Assembly: GCA_003859965.1 (NCBI GenBank)
Contig: RQYR01000012.1
Span: 34,801-98,800 of the forward strand
Direction: 5' to 3'
Origin: Comamonadaceae bacterium OH2545_COT-014
GTDB lineage: Bacteria; Pseudomonadota; Gammaproteobacteria; Burkholderiales; Burkholderiaceae_C
DNA length: 64,000 bases
In this document: piece by piece, positions 8,331 to 16,723 of the stretch
Position numbering within the stretch: position 1 is the first letter of the stretch
Layout: each line of letters opens with the position of its first letter
Translations under genes and position numbers: made by a program
Notes under the pieces: generated by a model
Seen by the model: the letters and a program-made list of their open reading frames with translations, nothing else
What the model was told of the DNA's origin: nothing
Database searches by the model: none

Positions 8331-8750
8331 TCAGAGTTTCTGGTACAGCCACCATTGCCCGTCTTCACGCACCCAGCGTTCGTCGATGTAGGTATTCACC
8401 TCGGGGATGTGTTTGGCAAACTGGGGAATGCGCACCTGGGTGGTGATACGCACGCGAACCGTGCAGGCGGCTGGCTCGCAGTTCACCTGATGAATGATGG
8501 CGTTGCGCCACGCCCCTGCCGAGCCAAAGCTCTGCCTGTAGCTTTTTTCCGGCACGATGGCCCGGTAAGACGGCATGAGATAGCCGTAAGCGCCGGTGAA
8601 ATCGCCCTTGATGAGGTGCTGCCAGCGCGCTTCGGCGCGCTCGGCAACGATTTGTTCGGGCGTTTGGGCTGCCGGGGCAGCACAGCCAGCCAGGGCGGCC
8701 ACCAAGGCAGCCGCAGCCGCGCAGGTCAGAGTTCGCAACAGTGTCGGCAT
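8331..8750 (-). CDS. Small outer-membrane-type lipoprotein, unknown function
   Basis: 139 residues with a lipoprotein signal: hydrophobic stretch AAAAALVAALAGC with lipobox LAGC at about residue 23. The mature part (EARWQHLIKGDFTGAYGYLMPSYRAIVPEKSY...) looks like a small NTF2-like or SnoaL-like fold with a C-terminal INERW-type strand (NTYIDERWVREDGQWWLY), but this is a guess from pattern. Two cysteines (CEPAACTV) could form a disulfide. It is the last gene in the direction of the type II secretion operon, 143 bp past gspD, and may have its own promoter; GGAG precedes the ATG. A pilotin role for the secretin is conceivable from position only. Confidence 0.7.
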   Translation of the reverse strand: MPTLLRTLTCAAAAALVAALAGCAAPAAQTPEQIVAERAEARWQHLIKGDFTGAYGYLMPSYRAIVPEKSYRQSFGSAGAWRNAIIHQVNCEPAACTVRVRITTQVRIPQFAKHIPEVNTYIDERWVREDGQWWLYQKL

Positions 8751-8893
8751 GGGTCAGTTTCTCCAGTGAATGCACAAAAAAGCGTGCATGGGCCGCTTTG
8801 GCAAGTGGCCTGGCACGCATGGAAACGAATCTGGCGGCCGGACAAGCACGCGCGCGCACGTGGCGCCCAAAGTGCCGCCGCCCCGCACCGCGT

Positions 8894-11350
8894 TCAGGGC
8901 CGTGATTCGGCAGACAGGCCGCGCATGCGGTCACGCAGCTCGCGGCTGATGGCGCGGGCGTCTTCATCGGAGCGCAGCACGCGGGGGGTGAGCACGACCA
9001 GCAGCTCCGTGCGGGCGCTGGACTGGTTGTGCTTGCCAAACAGCGCGCCCAGAACGGGGATGGACGACAGGCCGGGCAGGCCGGATTTGCCATTGTCCTG
9101 GTTATCCTTGATCAAGCCACCCAGCACCAGGGTTTCGCCCGAGCGCACGGCCACTTTGGAATTGATCTGGCGTTGCAGGAAGGAGCGCTGGTTGGTCACG
9201 TCGTCTTTCAGGCCAACGTCGGTCACGGTCTGGTTGATGTCGAGCGTGACCAGATCACCCGCATTGACGGAGGGGGTGACGTTGAGCATGACGCCCGTGT
9301 CTTTGTACTGGATGTTGTTGGTGGTGGCGATGGTGCCGGTGCTGCTGATGGTTGTGCCCACGTTGATGGGCTGCTGGTCGCCTACGACGATGGAGGCGCT
9401 GTGGTTGTCCAGCACCATGAGTGAAGGGCTGGAGATGACCTTGACCAGCGACTTGGTGGCCAGCGCGTTCAGCATGGCCGACAGGTTGCCCGCCGCGCCA
9501 GTGAGCGTGTAGCTGAAGCCCTGGGCCGCGTTGGTGATGGCGCCTGCCGCGTCAATGGCGGCGCCGGCCACGGCACTGCCCGAGCCGTTGTTGAGCACCC
9601 CAAGCCCGTTGCGGCTGCCCACACCGTTTTTGAAGGCCCACTGCAAACCGTATTCCAGGCCGTCGCGCAGCGCGACTTCAATGATGCTGGCTTCAATCAG
9701 CACCTGCGCGCGCTGGATGTCAAGGCGCTTGAGGGTGGCTTCAATACGGCCGTATTCGGCAGGCGTGGCATGGATGAGCAGGGTGTTGTTGATGCGGTCG
9801 GCCATCACGCGCACGCTTTGACCCAGCGTAACGGTGGTGACGGCCGGGCCGCTTTGCGCCGGTTGTGCGCCTGCCCCAGCCACAGGCGCCTGGCCAGCGG
9901 CTGCGCCGCCCAGCAGCCCCGCGCCGCCGCTATTCAGGCCACCGACGCCTGACGACAGGCCGCCAAAGCCCCCCGCGCCCATGCTGGCGCCCAAGCCGCG
10001 TGCGCCGCCCCGCAGCGCCCCGGCAGCCCCGCCCGTGGTAGCGCCCACGGCCGTGTTCAGCCCCGGAGCCACGCCCGTGGCGCCCGTGGCCGACGGCCCG
10101 GCCATGACACCGCCGTAAATACCGTTGAGGAGTTCCGCCAAGTGGTCTGCGGAGCCGTTTTTGACTTTGTAGACGAACAGCTGAGGCTCGGCGCTGTTGA
10201 GGTTGGGGCGGTCGAACTGCTCGATCCAATAGCGCACCTCATCCAGATACGCCGCACGCGGCGTGACCACCAGCACGGCGTTGAGGCGCTCAATGGGCAT
10301 GACGCGCAACGCGCCAAACAGCGGACTGCCTTCACCCAGGGCACTGCCGCCCACGCCCAGGCCAGCTGCCCCCTGGGCCGCCCCTGCCGGGGCGCGGCCG
10401 GCGGCCTGCCCGGCGGCGCCCGCCGCAGGCGCCCGGCCGCCCGCAGCAGCCGCCCCCGCAGCGCCGCCAGACAGCAGGCGCAAGGCCGCTTCCACCTCGG
10501 CGGCGGAGGTGTGTTTGAGCGGGAACACGCCCACCGACATGCCGCGCAGCAGGTTGACGTCGAACGTGTTGACCAGATCGAGCCAGCCCTCGGCCTCTGC
10601 ACGGGTGCCGCGCATGATGAGGATGTTGCGCAGCGTGTCCACACGCACAATGGCATCGGGCGACACCATGGGCTGGAGGATGCCCGCCATTTCAGCCGCG
10701 CCCAGGTATTGCAGCGGGATCACCACCGCGCCATAGCCCGGCGGCAGCGTGCCGCCGCCCGCCTGGCGGGGGGCGGCCACGATGCCGCGCAGGGATTCGG
10801 GCGTTCCCACGTGGTAGGTGCCGCGCGAATCACGGGCCATGACGATGCCGTTGAGCTGCAAGGCGCTTTCAAGCAGCAGCATGGCCTTGTCGGCGCTGAC
10901 ATTGCCGCGCGTGACCAGCGTGACGCTGCCTTTGAGCGGCGGGTGCACCACGTAGTCCACCTTGAGCAAGTCGCGCAGCATGACATGCACCACCTCGCCC
11001 ACGGGGGCATCTTCAAACTTGAAGTTGCTCACCGGCCCCTTGATGACGCCGCCGCCCTTGGCCGGAGCCAGCATGCGGTCATTGCCGCGAATGATGAGCG
11101 GGTGCTTGTCGCTGTCTGGCGAATCGTTGCCGGCCTGGCCGCTGCCGCCCGAAGCGGGCACGGCAGCGGCCTGCGCCACTTCGGATGCGGCGGGCCATGC
11201 CGCAGCCGGCAACGCCGTGGAAGCGGCGGGGGCGGCCTGCCCCTCATCTCCGGCCTGCGGGGCCGTGCTGGCACAACCGGCCAGATGCCCCAGCAGCGCC
11301 AGGGCAAGCAAATAAGAGCAGGCAGCGTTGTGAGTTGACTTGTGTGACAT
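8894..11350 (-). CDS. gspD: Type II secretion system secretin GspD
   Basis: 818 residues; forms the outer-membrane pore of the T2SS. It has a lipoprotein-like signal ending LAGC at Cys26. Periplasmic domains run N0 (about 105-185), N1 (207-265), N2 (272-385) and N3 (391-545), then the secretin domain (550-800) with VLIEASIIEVALRDGLEYG, VISSPSLMVLDNHSASIVVGDQQP and SGETLVLGGLIKDN. Two long Gly/Ala-rich inserts interrupt N2 (about 296-342) and N3 (about 413-503), which makes it longer than most GspD proteins. It is the last core gene of the operon rather than near the front. The lipidated N-terminus suggests it may target the outer membrane without a separate pilotin. Confidence 0.95.
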   Translation of the reverse strand: MSHKSTHNAACSYLLALALLGHLAGCASTAPQAGDEGQAAPAASTALPAAAWPAASEVAQAAAVPASGGSGQAGNDSPDSDKHPLIIRGNDRMLAPAKGGGVIKGPVSNFKFEDAPVGEVVHVMLRDLLKVDYVVHPPLKGSVTLVTRGNVSADKAMLLLESALQLNGIVMARDSRGTYHVGTPESLRGIVAAPRQAGGGTLPPGYGAVVIPLQYLGAAEMAGILQPMVSPDAIVRVDTLRNILIMRGTRAEAEGWLDLVNTFDVNLLRGMSVGVFPLKHTSAAEVEAALRLLSGGAAGAAAAGGRAPAAGAAGQAAGRAPAGAAQGAAGLGVGGSALGEGSPLFGALRVMPIERLNAVLVVTPRAAYLDEVRYWIEQFDRPNLNSAEPQLFVYKVKNGSADHLAELLNGIYGGVMAGPSATGATGVAPGLNTAVGATTGGAAGALRGGARGLGASMGAGGFGGLSSGVGGLNSGGAGLLGGAAAGQAPVAGAGAQPAQSGPAVTTVTLGQSVRVMADRINNTLLIHATPAEYGRIEATLKRLDIQRAQVLIEASIIEVALRDGLEYGLQWAFKNGVGSRNGLGVLNNGSGSAVAGAAIDAAGAITNAAQGFSYTLTGAAGNLSAMLNALATKSLVKVISSPSLMVLDNHSASIVVGDQQPINVGTTISSTGTIATTNNIQYKDTGVMLNVTPSVNAGDLVTLDINQTVTDVGLKDDVTNQRSFLQRQINSKVAVRSGETLVLGGLIKDNQDNGKSGLPGLSSIPVLGALFGKHNQSSARTELLVVLTPRVLRSDEDARAISRELRDRMRGLSAESRP
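9842..10465 (-). repeat. Two Gly/Ala-rich low-complexity inserts within gspD
   Basis: The coding sequence at 10325-10465 and 9842-10114 encodes almost only Gly, Ala, Pro, Ser and Leu, in imperfect short repeats (GRAPAA/GRAPAG; GLNSG/GLSSG). Each lies within a loop of a periplasmic secretin domain where other GspD proteins have a short linker. Replication slippage of GC-rich short repeats is the likely origin. Confidence 0.65.
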
Positions 11351-11404
11351 GTGACTGGAACGGATTGGCCGCAGTGCGTCTGGAAGATGGGCTGCGGCTG
11401 GTTT

Positions 11405-11983
11405 TCAGGGGCGGCGGGTGCGCGTCACGGCCCTTCCTGCCGCCGCAGGGGTGGGCGGCGTATCTTGGGAGGCGGCAGCCTGGTCTGCCGGCGGGGCCAT
11501 GTGTGCGTGCGGCAGCTCAAGGGTACGCCGCTCGCCACGGGAAACAAAAACAACCTGGCGGCCACGGATTTCCGCCAGCGTCCATCCGCCCACCTCGTCA
11601 CCACGCTTCAGGAAACGGGTTTCATCGTCCACCAGCGCCATCACGCCGGTCAGCGCTGCGCTATCCAGCACGCCCAGCAGGCGCATTTTTTCAAGCGAGG
11701 TCTGAGCCGGCTGCGCCGCTTGTGCCGCCGGCTGCGCCGGAGGCGGCGGACGGCGGCTGGCATGAAACAAGGGTCGCTGCAACAGGGCGGGCCCGCCGCC
11801 GTGCATGCCCGAATGGGGCGCCAGGGTGGCCGCCAGAACGCTTTCAAGCTGCAACGGCTGCGCCGAAGGAGGCTGCCACGCCACGCCTGGCCAGGCTTTC
11901 GCCCCGGCCCTGGCCCACCAGGTCACAGCCGCCAGCAGCAGCAAGCAGGCGAGCAGCACGCCAATACGCATGGAGCGGTTCAA
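11405..11983 (-). CDS. GspC/GspN-like inner-membrane component of T2SS
   Basis: About 192 residues. One N-terminal membrane segment (MRIGVLLACLLLLAAVTWW) is followed by a linker and a homology-region-like domain (SLEKMRLLGVLDSAALTGVMALVDDETRFLKRGDEVGGWTLAEIRGRQVVFVSRGERRTLEL) of the sort GspC uses to contact GspD N0. No PDZ domain follows; the C-terminus is an Ala/Pro-rich tail. I chose the TTG at 11983 because it overlaps the gspM stop (TTGA) and has AAGGAG five bases upstream; the in-frame ATG at 11971 is the alternative. It probably links the inner-membrane platform to the secretin. Whether to call it GspC or GspN needs a profile search. Confidence 0.75.
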   Translation of the reverse strand: MNRSMRIGVLLACLLLLAAVTWWARAGAKAWPGVAWQPPSAQPLQLESVLAATLAPHSGMHGGGPALLQRPLFHASRRPPPPAQPAAQAAQPAQTSLEKMRLLGVLDSAALTGVMALVDDETRFLKRGDEVGGWTLAEIRGRQVVFVSRGERRTLELPHAHMAPPADQAAASQDTPPTPAAAGRAVTRTRRP

Positions 11984-12534
11984 GGCAGCTCCTTCAGGAC
12001 AAAAAGGTTCAAGGTCACGCCCAGTGTCTGCGGGCCATCGGGCGTGTGCCCGCCCCGGTTGATGAACTGGGCTTGCTCGACATAAACCATGGGGCGCTGC
12101 GCCGCCAGCGTGTTCAACAGCCCGACCAGCGGCTGCCACTCGCCTTCGATCTGAAGGTTCAGGCCGACCCTGGAAAACCCTTCTTCCTCGCGCGGCACCA
12201 GCACCTGGCTGCTGACCACGCGCAAGCCGGCGGCGCTGGCGCGTTCACGCACGCGCTGCAAGACGCCGTTGCCCACCTGCGCGGGATCGCCCTCGGCGCC
12301 ATGGACGTATTGCGACAGGTTTTCGCGCAGGGCTTGCGTGAGCGCCTCGATTTGCTCGCCGCCATCGCGCAGGCCCGCCAGCCGCGCATAGCGCGGCCCC
12401 ACGGTTTCCAGCGTGGACACGGCCCACCGGTGCTTGGCATGGACGTACAGCCCGCCCGCCAGCAGCAGCCCCAGCAAGGCCACCCCGGCCAGCAGCAGCC
12501 AAAGCTGTTCGGGGCGGTTGGCGATGCGCCTCAT
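11980..12534 (-). CDS. gspM: T2SS inner-membrane platform protein GspM
   Basis: 184 residues: short cytoplasmic N-terminus, one membrane helix (LWLLLAGVALLGLLLAGGLYVH), a coiled-coil-like stretch (LRDGGEQIEALTQALRENLSQYV) and a ferredoxin-like periplasmic domain (about 90-180) resembling PilO/GspM type II (VLQRVRERASAAGLRVVSSQVLVPREEEGFSRVGLNLQIEGEWQPLVGLLNTL). It partners GspL in the assembly platform. Four-base overlaps on both sides (ATGA with gspL and TTGA with the following gene) show tight coupling. Confidence 0.88.
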   Translation of the reverse strand: MRRIANRPEQLWLLLAGVALLGLLLAGGLYVHAKHRWAVSTLETVGPRYARLAGLRDGGEQIEALTQALRENLSQYVHGAEGDPAQVGNGVLQRVRERASAAGLRVVSSQVLVPREEEGFSRVGLNLQIEGEWQPLVGLLNTLAAQRPMVYVEQAQFINRGGHTPDGPQTLGVTLNLFVLKELP

Positions 12535-13637
12535 GACTCGCCCCCCTTGCGCGTCAGGCCATAGCGGGCCGGGTCAAATTCCATTTCAATCGTGAACGAT
12601 TCCTTGGTAGCACTGTTGTGACGCACGGCGGGCGTGGGCAGGCGCACGCTTTTCACCCCCGGCTGCGCGCCCAGGCGCTGGAGCAGCGCCGCGGTGTCGT
12701 CCGCATAGCCGCTGGCGATGACCTTGCCTCCCTCCACGCGCAGGCTGTTCAGCCAAGCGCTATCTGGCACGGCCTGCGTCAGCAGGCCGAGCACAGGCAC
12801 CAAAGCCAGCTGCTGGCCAATGAGGCCCTGCAGGCTCTGAAGGCGCGCCTCTTGCTGGTGCAGGGCTTCGCGCTGCTTCAATTGCGGGGCGACCTGGGCA
12901 TTCAGCGCATCAAAAGCCCGCTGCGCCTGGAGCGCGCGGGCGCGCTGCAGCAGCATGGGCGTGACAGCCAGCGCCAGGCCAAGCAGGAGCACGGCCGCCA
13001 GCAGCAGCACGCGCCCCCGCAGCCCCTGGCTCACGGCCTTGGTGCGCCGGTCTTCGCCATAGCCCGGCATCACGATGGGCCGCAAGTGTGATGGTTCACC
13101 CCTGTTCGCGCTGCCGGGCGGCAGCACCCAGACTTCCGGCGGGTGGCCGGCATTGCCCGCTGCGCCACCGCTCTGCCGGTGCCGCAGCAGGGCGTTTTCA
13201 ATGCGCTGGCGCGAGGTCAGGGCCACGTCCACCCGCACCTGCCCGGGCGCGGCGGCCTCCACACGGTGGCCCGCCACGGTCTGCCCCGGCGGGAAAGGCG
13301 TGGCCGCTTCCACTTCGAGCCGGACGGCTTCGGCCAAGTCGGCCGCCGCCAGGGCGGGCAAAGACAGGGTGCGCTCCAGCACCTCGTCTCTTGCCAGCTC
13401 AACCGCCTGAAACCGCGCCGTGGCTTTGGCATCGGGCGCTAAGCTGGCCTCGCCATGCGAGAGGCGCCAAGTGGACACACGGCCATCCAGCTGGCGCAAG
13501 GCCACCCATGCGGGCGGCGTCAGGGCGCGAAAAGCGGGCCAGTTCAGCGCCAGCGCCGCCGCGGCGCGCCATTGACCGGGCCACTTGGCCAGGTCCAGGC
13601 CAAACAAACGGGTGTGTGAGATTTCGGAGGAGGCCAT
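12531..13637 (-). CDS. gspL: T2SS protein GspL
   Basis: 368 residues. The N-terminal half (about 1-200) is an actin-like/PilM-like cytoplasmic domain that would bind GspE (LFGLDLAKWPG, ELARDEVLERTLSLPALAAADLAEAVRLEVEAATPFPP). A single membrane helix (about 209-229) and a PilN-like periplasmic domain follow (VLGLLTQAVPDSAWLNSLRVEGGKVIASGYADDTAALLQRLGAQPGVKSVRLPTPAV). The ATG at 13637 lies 20 bp past gspK; its ribosome site is weak, suggesting coupling. The upstream in-frame extension overlaps gspK and is rejected. Confidence 0.88.
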   Translation of the reverse strand: MASSEISHTRLFGLDLAKWPGQWRAAAALALNWPAFRALTPPAWVALRQLDGRVSTWRLSHGEASLAPDAKATARFQAVELARDEVLERTLSLPALAAADLAEAVRLEVEAATPFPPGQTVAGHRVEAAAPGQVRVDVALTSRQRIENALLRHRQSGGAAGNAGHPPEVWVLPPGSANRGEPSHLRPIVMPGYGEDRRTKAVSQGLRGRVLLLAAVLLLGLALAVTPMLLQRARALQAQRAFDALNAQVAPQLKQREALHQQEARLQSLQGLIGQQLALVPVLGLLTQAVPDSAWLNSLRVEGGKVIASGYADDTAALLQRLGAQPGVKSVRLPTPAVRHNSATKESFTIEMEFDPARYGLTRKGGES

Positions 13638-13656
13638 GACGGACAGCGGTGGGGAC

Positions 13657-14523
13657 TCAAGCGCCTTTGGCCAGAATCTGCCTTTGAACCCGGAGGGTTC
13701 GCCAAGGCGAAATACGCGGCGGATAGACCGCCAACGCGACATCGCGCGTCAGGGCGAGCATTCTGCCATCTTCAAATGGCACCCTGACCGTGAGCCGGTA
13801 AAAATCTGTTGAGCTGGGGCTGATGAGCGAAGGGTCCAGCGCCGATGTGTCCACCCCCACCGCGCCCGCCACGCGGCGCGCCATGATGCTGGCGGCCAGG
13901 GCTTCGTCGCCGCGCGCCAGCACGGTCAGCACGCCCAGGGGCGCCGCCAGGGGGTTGACCCGGCTGGTGCTGCGCAGGTCTGCCGTCACCAGCGGGCTGA
14001 TGCGCGCATACAGCGCATAGTCCATGCCGGGCACGAGCAGCAAATCCTCCACCGCCTCGAAGCGCCGCGCCGCCACCTGCATGGCCCCGGCTTCGTCACG
14101 GCCCGAACGCCAGTGCGCCACGGCTTGCGCCAGGGCCTGCGCCTGCGCCGCGGGCAAGCCGCCGGCCACCTCGAACAAGGCCGCCAGAAGAACCGGCGGC
14201 GCGGCGTTCAGCGACACCAGCCCGTTCAGGGGCATGACGTCCACCTCCAGCGGCAGGCCGGCGTATTGCACAGGCACCGTGAGGGCCTGGGGCTGGTTGC
14301 GCGGCGCGGTCTGAAGCGTTTGCAAGGCCAGGGCCACGGCGGCATCGCCCACGGCGGCGGCAACGGCCTCGTCGGTCACGCCGGCGGCCACACGGACTTG
14401 CAGGCGCACCGTTTGGGCCATGCCGGAAACCAGAATACTGAGCGCGGCCACCACCCACAAGACCGCCACCAGCGCCATGCCGCTGGCGTGATGGTTCACG
14501 CGCGTCCTGGCCCCCGCCTTCAT
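13657..14523 (-). CDS. gspK: T2SS minor pseudopilin GspK
   Basis: 288 residues. Starts with a short basic leader and an N-terminal helix (SGMALVAVLWVVAALSILVSGMAQTVRLQVR) without the Glu5 of major pseudopilins, as usual for GspK. The large alpha domain contains LEVDVMPLNGLVSLNAAPPVLLAALFEVAGG and the VEDLLLVPGMDYALYARISPLVT stretch typical of the family. GspK caps the pseudopilus tip with GspI and GspJ. The ATG overlaps the gspJ stop (ATGA). The 420-residue open frame extending upstream is antisense-independent read-back into gspJ and is not the gene start. Confidence 0.9.
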   Translation of the reverse strand: MKAGARTRVNHHASGMALVAVLWVVAALSILVSGMAQTVRLQVRVAAGVTDEAVAAAVGDAAVALALQTLQTAPRNQPQALTVPVQYAGLPLEVDVMPLNGLVSLNAAPPVLLAALFEVAGGLPAAQAQALAQAVAHWRSGRDEAGAMQVAARRFEAVEDLLLVPGMDYALYARISPLVTADLRSTSRVNPLAAPLGVLTVLARGDEALAASIMARRVAGAVGVDTSALDPSLISPSSTDFYRLTVRVPFEDGRMLALTRDVALAVYPPRISPWRTLRVQRQILAKGA

Positions 14524-15233
14524 TGCGGCCCCGCCCCGAAAGCGCCAATCGACGTATTGCCATCCGAAACGAAAGCCGCGCGCATGGGCGCCACGATCAG
14601 GGGCCAGGGCGCCGCGTCCGCGTGCTCCACATACAGCGCCACCGCCGATGGCAGCGACAGGCTGCGGGGCGCATCCGGCGGCGGCCAGTGGTCCAGCCAC
14701 TCGCCATTGAGCGGGTTCTGGTACTGCAAGGCCAGGCGGCGTGCGCCGTCGGCCAGCACCTGGGCGTCGGCCGCTGTCCAGTCCGGGAAAGAGGCGTCGC
14801 CCGTCCACGCGGCGTAGCGCAGCACCAGCCGGGGCGCATGGCCCAGGCCGCTTTCGATGGCCAGCCGGAAATAGTGCCGCCCGCCCAGGCCATGCCGCGC
14901 GGGCATGACGCCAATCCACGCCAGCTGGCTCGCCTGTGCGTCCAGAAAAACCGCGCGCCGCGATCCGCCCTGCGCCGTCATGTCCGTGGTGCGCGCCGAG
15001 GCTTGCGACAGGATGCCGCGCAAAAAGTAAACCGCCGTGCGGTAGTCGTCCGCCGCCTGCACGCGCTGTTCGATGCGTGTTTCGGTCTGCCCCATGGAGC
15101 GCATGGCGCCGGTGAGCACCAGCATCAGCAGCGACAGCAGGGCCATGCCGATCAGCACCTCGATCAGCGTGAAGCCGCGCCCCTGCGCGCGCGCAACGGG
15201 CCGCCCCAGCAGCGGCGGGCCAGCCAGTTTCAC
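14520..15233 (-). CDS. gspJ: T2SS minor pseudopilin GspJ
   Basis: 237 residues. Prepilin peptidase site and helix visible as RAQGRG/FTLIEVLIGMALLSLLMLVLTGAMRSMGQTETR, with the Glu at +5 after cleavage. A GTG start overlapping the gspI stop (GTGA) is preferred to the upstream ATG that would overlap gspI by 85 bp. The leader of about 24 residues is somewhat long. The beta-rich C-terminal part (PRLVLRYAAWTGDASFPDWTAADAQVLADGARRLALQYQNPLNGEW) is typical GspJ. It would assemble with GspI and GspK at the pseudopilus tip. Confidence 0.88.
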   Translation of the reverse strand: MKLAGPPLLGRPVARAQGRGFTLIEVLIGMALLSLLMLVLTGAMRSMGQTETRIEQRVQAADDYRTAVYFLRGILSQASARTTDMTAQGGSRRAVFLDAQASQLAWIGVMPARHGLGGRHYFRLAIESGLGHAPRLVLRYAAWTGDASFPDWTAADAQVLADGARRLALQYQNPLNGEWLDHWPPPDAPRSLSLPSAVALYVEHADAAPWPLIVAPMRAAFVSDGNTSIGAFGAGPQ

Positions 15234-15643
15234 CGGATCACCCCGCCGGGTTGCGGCAGGCGCTCGGGCCGCAACGTGGTCAGCGCGAACTGGCGGGTGC
15301 GCTCGCCGTCTTGCCACTGCACCTGCACCTGCACCTCATGCAGCTTGGCCGCGCGCGGATCGGCGCTGGCCGGTGTGTCACGGGGAACGCTGCGCACCTG
15401 CCAGACGTAGCCCGCCGATTCGCCGTCATCCCGGATGCCCTCGGCAGGCACCAGTTCATGGGCGGCCAGCAGCGATTCGGCCAGCAGCACGGCGCGTTCA
15501 CGCTCGGCCAGGCCCGCCGTATGGCGGGCATTGCTGCCCATCACGCGGTAAAGCATGCCCAGCGCCAGCGCCATGATGGCAAAGGCCACCAGGATTTCCA
15601 GCAGCGAAAAGCCGCGCGGCGGCCTCACATGCCCCCGCTTCAT
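15230..15643 (-). CDS. gspI: T2SS minor pseudopilin GspI
   Basis: 137 residues. Leader MKRGHVRPPRG followed by the processed helix FSLLEILVAFAIMALALGMLYRVMGSNARH, with Glu5 present. The GspI signature LAERERAVLLAESLLA and the short C-terminal beta domain (VQWQDGERTRQFALTTLRPER) are visible. GspI initiates assembly of the GspIJK tip. The ATG overlaps the gspH stop by four bases, and its own stop overlaps the gspJ GTG. Confidence 0.92.
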   Translation of the reverse strand: MKRGHVRPPRGFSLLEILVAFAIMALALGMLYRVMGSNARHTAGLAERERAVLLAESLLAAHELVPAEGIRDDGESAGYVWQVRSVPRDTPASADPRAAKLHEVQVQVQWQDGERTRQFALTTLRPERLPQPGGVIR

Positions 15644-16155
15644 GGCGCCAGCGGCTCCTGCTCGACGCGGCCGGAGAACCAGTCCACCCGCAGGCGCACG
15701 CCGCCGCCGGAAGGGCGGATCAGGTCCACGCTGCCGCCGGTGGCGCCGCCGCGCGGCAGAAAGCGGATGGCCATGTCGCCATCGGCCGTGCTTTCCTGTT
15801 GCGCCATCACGGCGCGCATTTGCAGCGGCTCGGGCACGGTGTGGCGCGCGCCGCCTTCCACGCCAAAGCTGCGCTCGCGCAGGTTGACGGCAAAGCGCAC
15901 TTCCACGCCTTCGCTCTGGGCGCGGTAGCGGGCGGCGCGCATGTCGGCCAGCACGGCGCGCACGGTGTCGCGGTATTGCGCCGACTCCATCAACCGCTCA
16001 AACGCCACGGGCGCCAAGCCGATCACCAGCGCCAGCAGCGCGAAGACGACCATCAGCTCGATCAGCGTGAAGCCGCGCGCCACCGCCCGGCCAGGCCCGG
16101 CCCGCCGGCGGACTGGGCGATTCGCCGGAATTGCTATCAAATCAGTAGCTTCCAT
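15640..16155 (-). CDS. gspH: T2SS minor pseudopilin GspH
   Basis: 171 residues. Prepilin segment ARG/FTLIELMVVFALLALVIGLAPVAFERLMESAQYRDTVRAVLADMRAARYRAQSEG, then a beta domain ending in FLPRGGATGGSVDLIRPSGGGVRLRVDWFSGRV, typical of GspH. The 28-residue leader is long. Its first codons (EATDLIAI) are encoded by a dispersed 17-bp AT-rich element at 16133-16149, so translation may instead begin at an internal GTG near the cleavage site, or the element may have supplied a new start codon. GspH links the pseudopilus tip to the GspG shaft. Confidence 0.88.
   Translation of the reverse strand: MEATDLIAIPANRPVRRRAGPGRAVARGFTLIELMVVFALLALVIGLAPVAFERLMESAQYRDTVRAVLADMRAARYRAQSEGVEVRFAVNLRERSFGVEGGARHTVPEPLQMRAVMAQQESTADGDMAIRFLPRGGATGGSVDLIRPSGGGVRLRVDWFSGRVEQEPLAP
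16133..16149. repeat. Dispersed AT-rich element GCTATCAAATCAGTAGC, copy 1
   Basis: A 17-base element, GCTATCAAATCAGTAGC, that lies across the start region of gspH. A second copy differing at two positions occurs inside rmlD (28748-28764). Both stand out as AT-rich islands in sequence that is otherwise about 70 percent GC by eye. Confidence 0.55.
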
Positions 16156-16214
16156 GGCCCTATTGGCGGCCCCAAAGGCTTTTTTGACGCCAAACGTGCG
16201 CGCCCGCCAGCGCC

Positions 16215-16679
16215 TCAGCCGCCGTTGCGCAGATCGGCGTTTTCGCCCTCGCCGCCGGGGGCGTTGTCGGCGCCGAGCGACAGCACTTCAATGCCGCCGT
16301 TCGGGCCGGGGTTGGCATAACGGTACGGGTTGCCCCAGGGGTCATTGGGCACGCCGCCCTTCATGTAGGGGCCGTTCCAGCCGCCGGCCGAGGCCGGTTT
16401 GGCGGCCAGCGCCTGCAAGCCTTCTGCCGTGGTGGGGTAGCGCCCCACGTCCAGCTTGTACAAGTCCAGCGACTTCTCGATCTCGGAAATTTGCAGCGCC
16501 GCCGTCTTGGACTTGGCGCCGCCCAGCTTGTCCATCACCGTGGGGCCCACCAGCCCGGCCAGCAAAGCCAGGATGGCAATGACCACCAGCAGTTCAATCA
16601 GCGTGAAGCCGCGCGGGCGACGGGCGGCAGGCCGGGCAATCGCACGCGGCAGGAAGGAACGCATGGAAAAGCGTTGCAT
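16215..16679 (-). CDS. gspG: T2SS major pseudopilin GspG
   Basis: 154 residues. Leader (about 24 residues, Arg-rich) then RG/FTLIELLVVIAILALLAGLVGPTVMDKLGGAKSKTA. GspG hallmarks are LDLYKLDVGRYPTTAEGLQAL, GPYMKGGVPNDPWGNPYRYANPG and the calcium-loop-like acidic tail GADNAPGGEGENADLRNGG. It is the shaft subunit of the pseudopilus. Start at 16679, or at the second ATG (16664), which would give a more typical leader. It sits 59 bp upstream of gspH, the only sizeable gaps in the operon being around this gene, as expected if gspG is expressed at a higher level. Confidence 0.95.
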   Translation of the reverse strand: MQRFSMRSFLPRAIARPAARRPRGFTLIELLVVIAILALLAGLVGPTVMDKLGGAKSKTAALQISEIEKSLDLYKLDVGRYPTTAEGLQALAAKPASAGGWNGPYMKGGVPNDPWGNPYRYANPGPNGGIEVLSLGADNAPGGEGENADLRNGG

Positions 16680-16723
16680 GGGGCGCGGTGTCCTTTCAGA
16701 AAAAGCGGATCTATGGAAAAAGG

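Noticed and set aside
6531..9512. A 993-codon open frame on the plus strand opposite the surface protein, lipoprotein and gspD
   Set aside because: It is antisense to three well-supported genes, its translation is His/Gly/Arg/Gln-rich without motifs, and long antisense frames are expected at this GC content.
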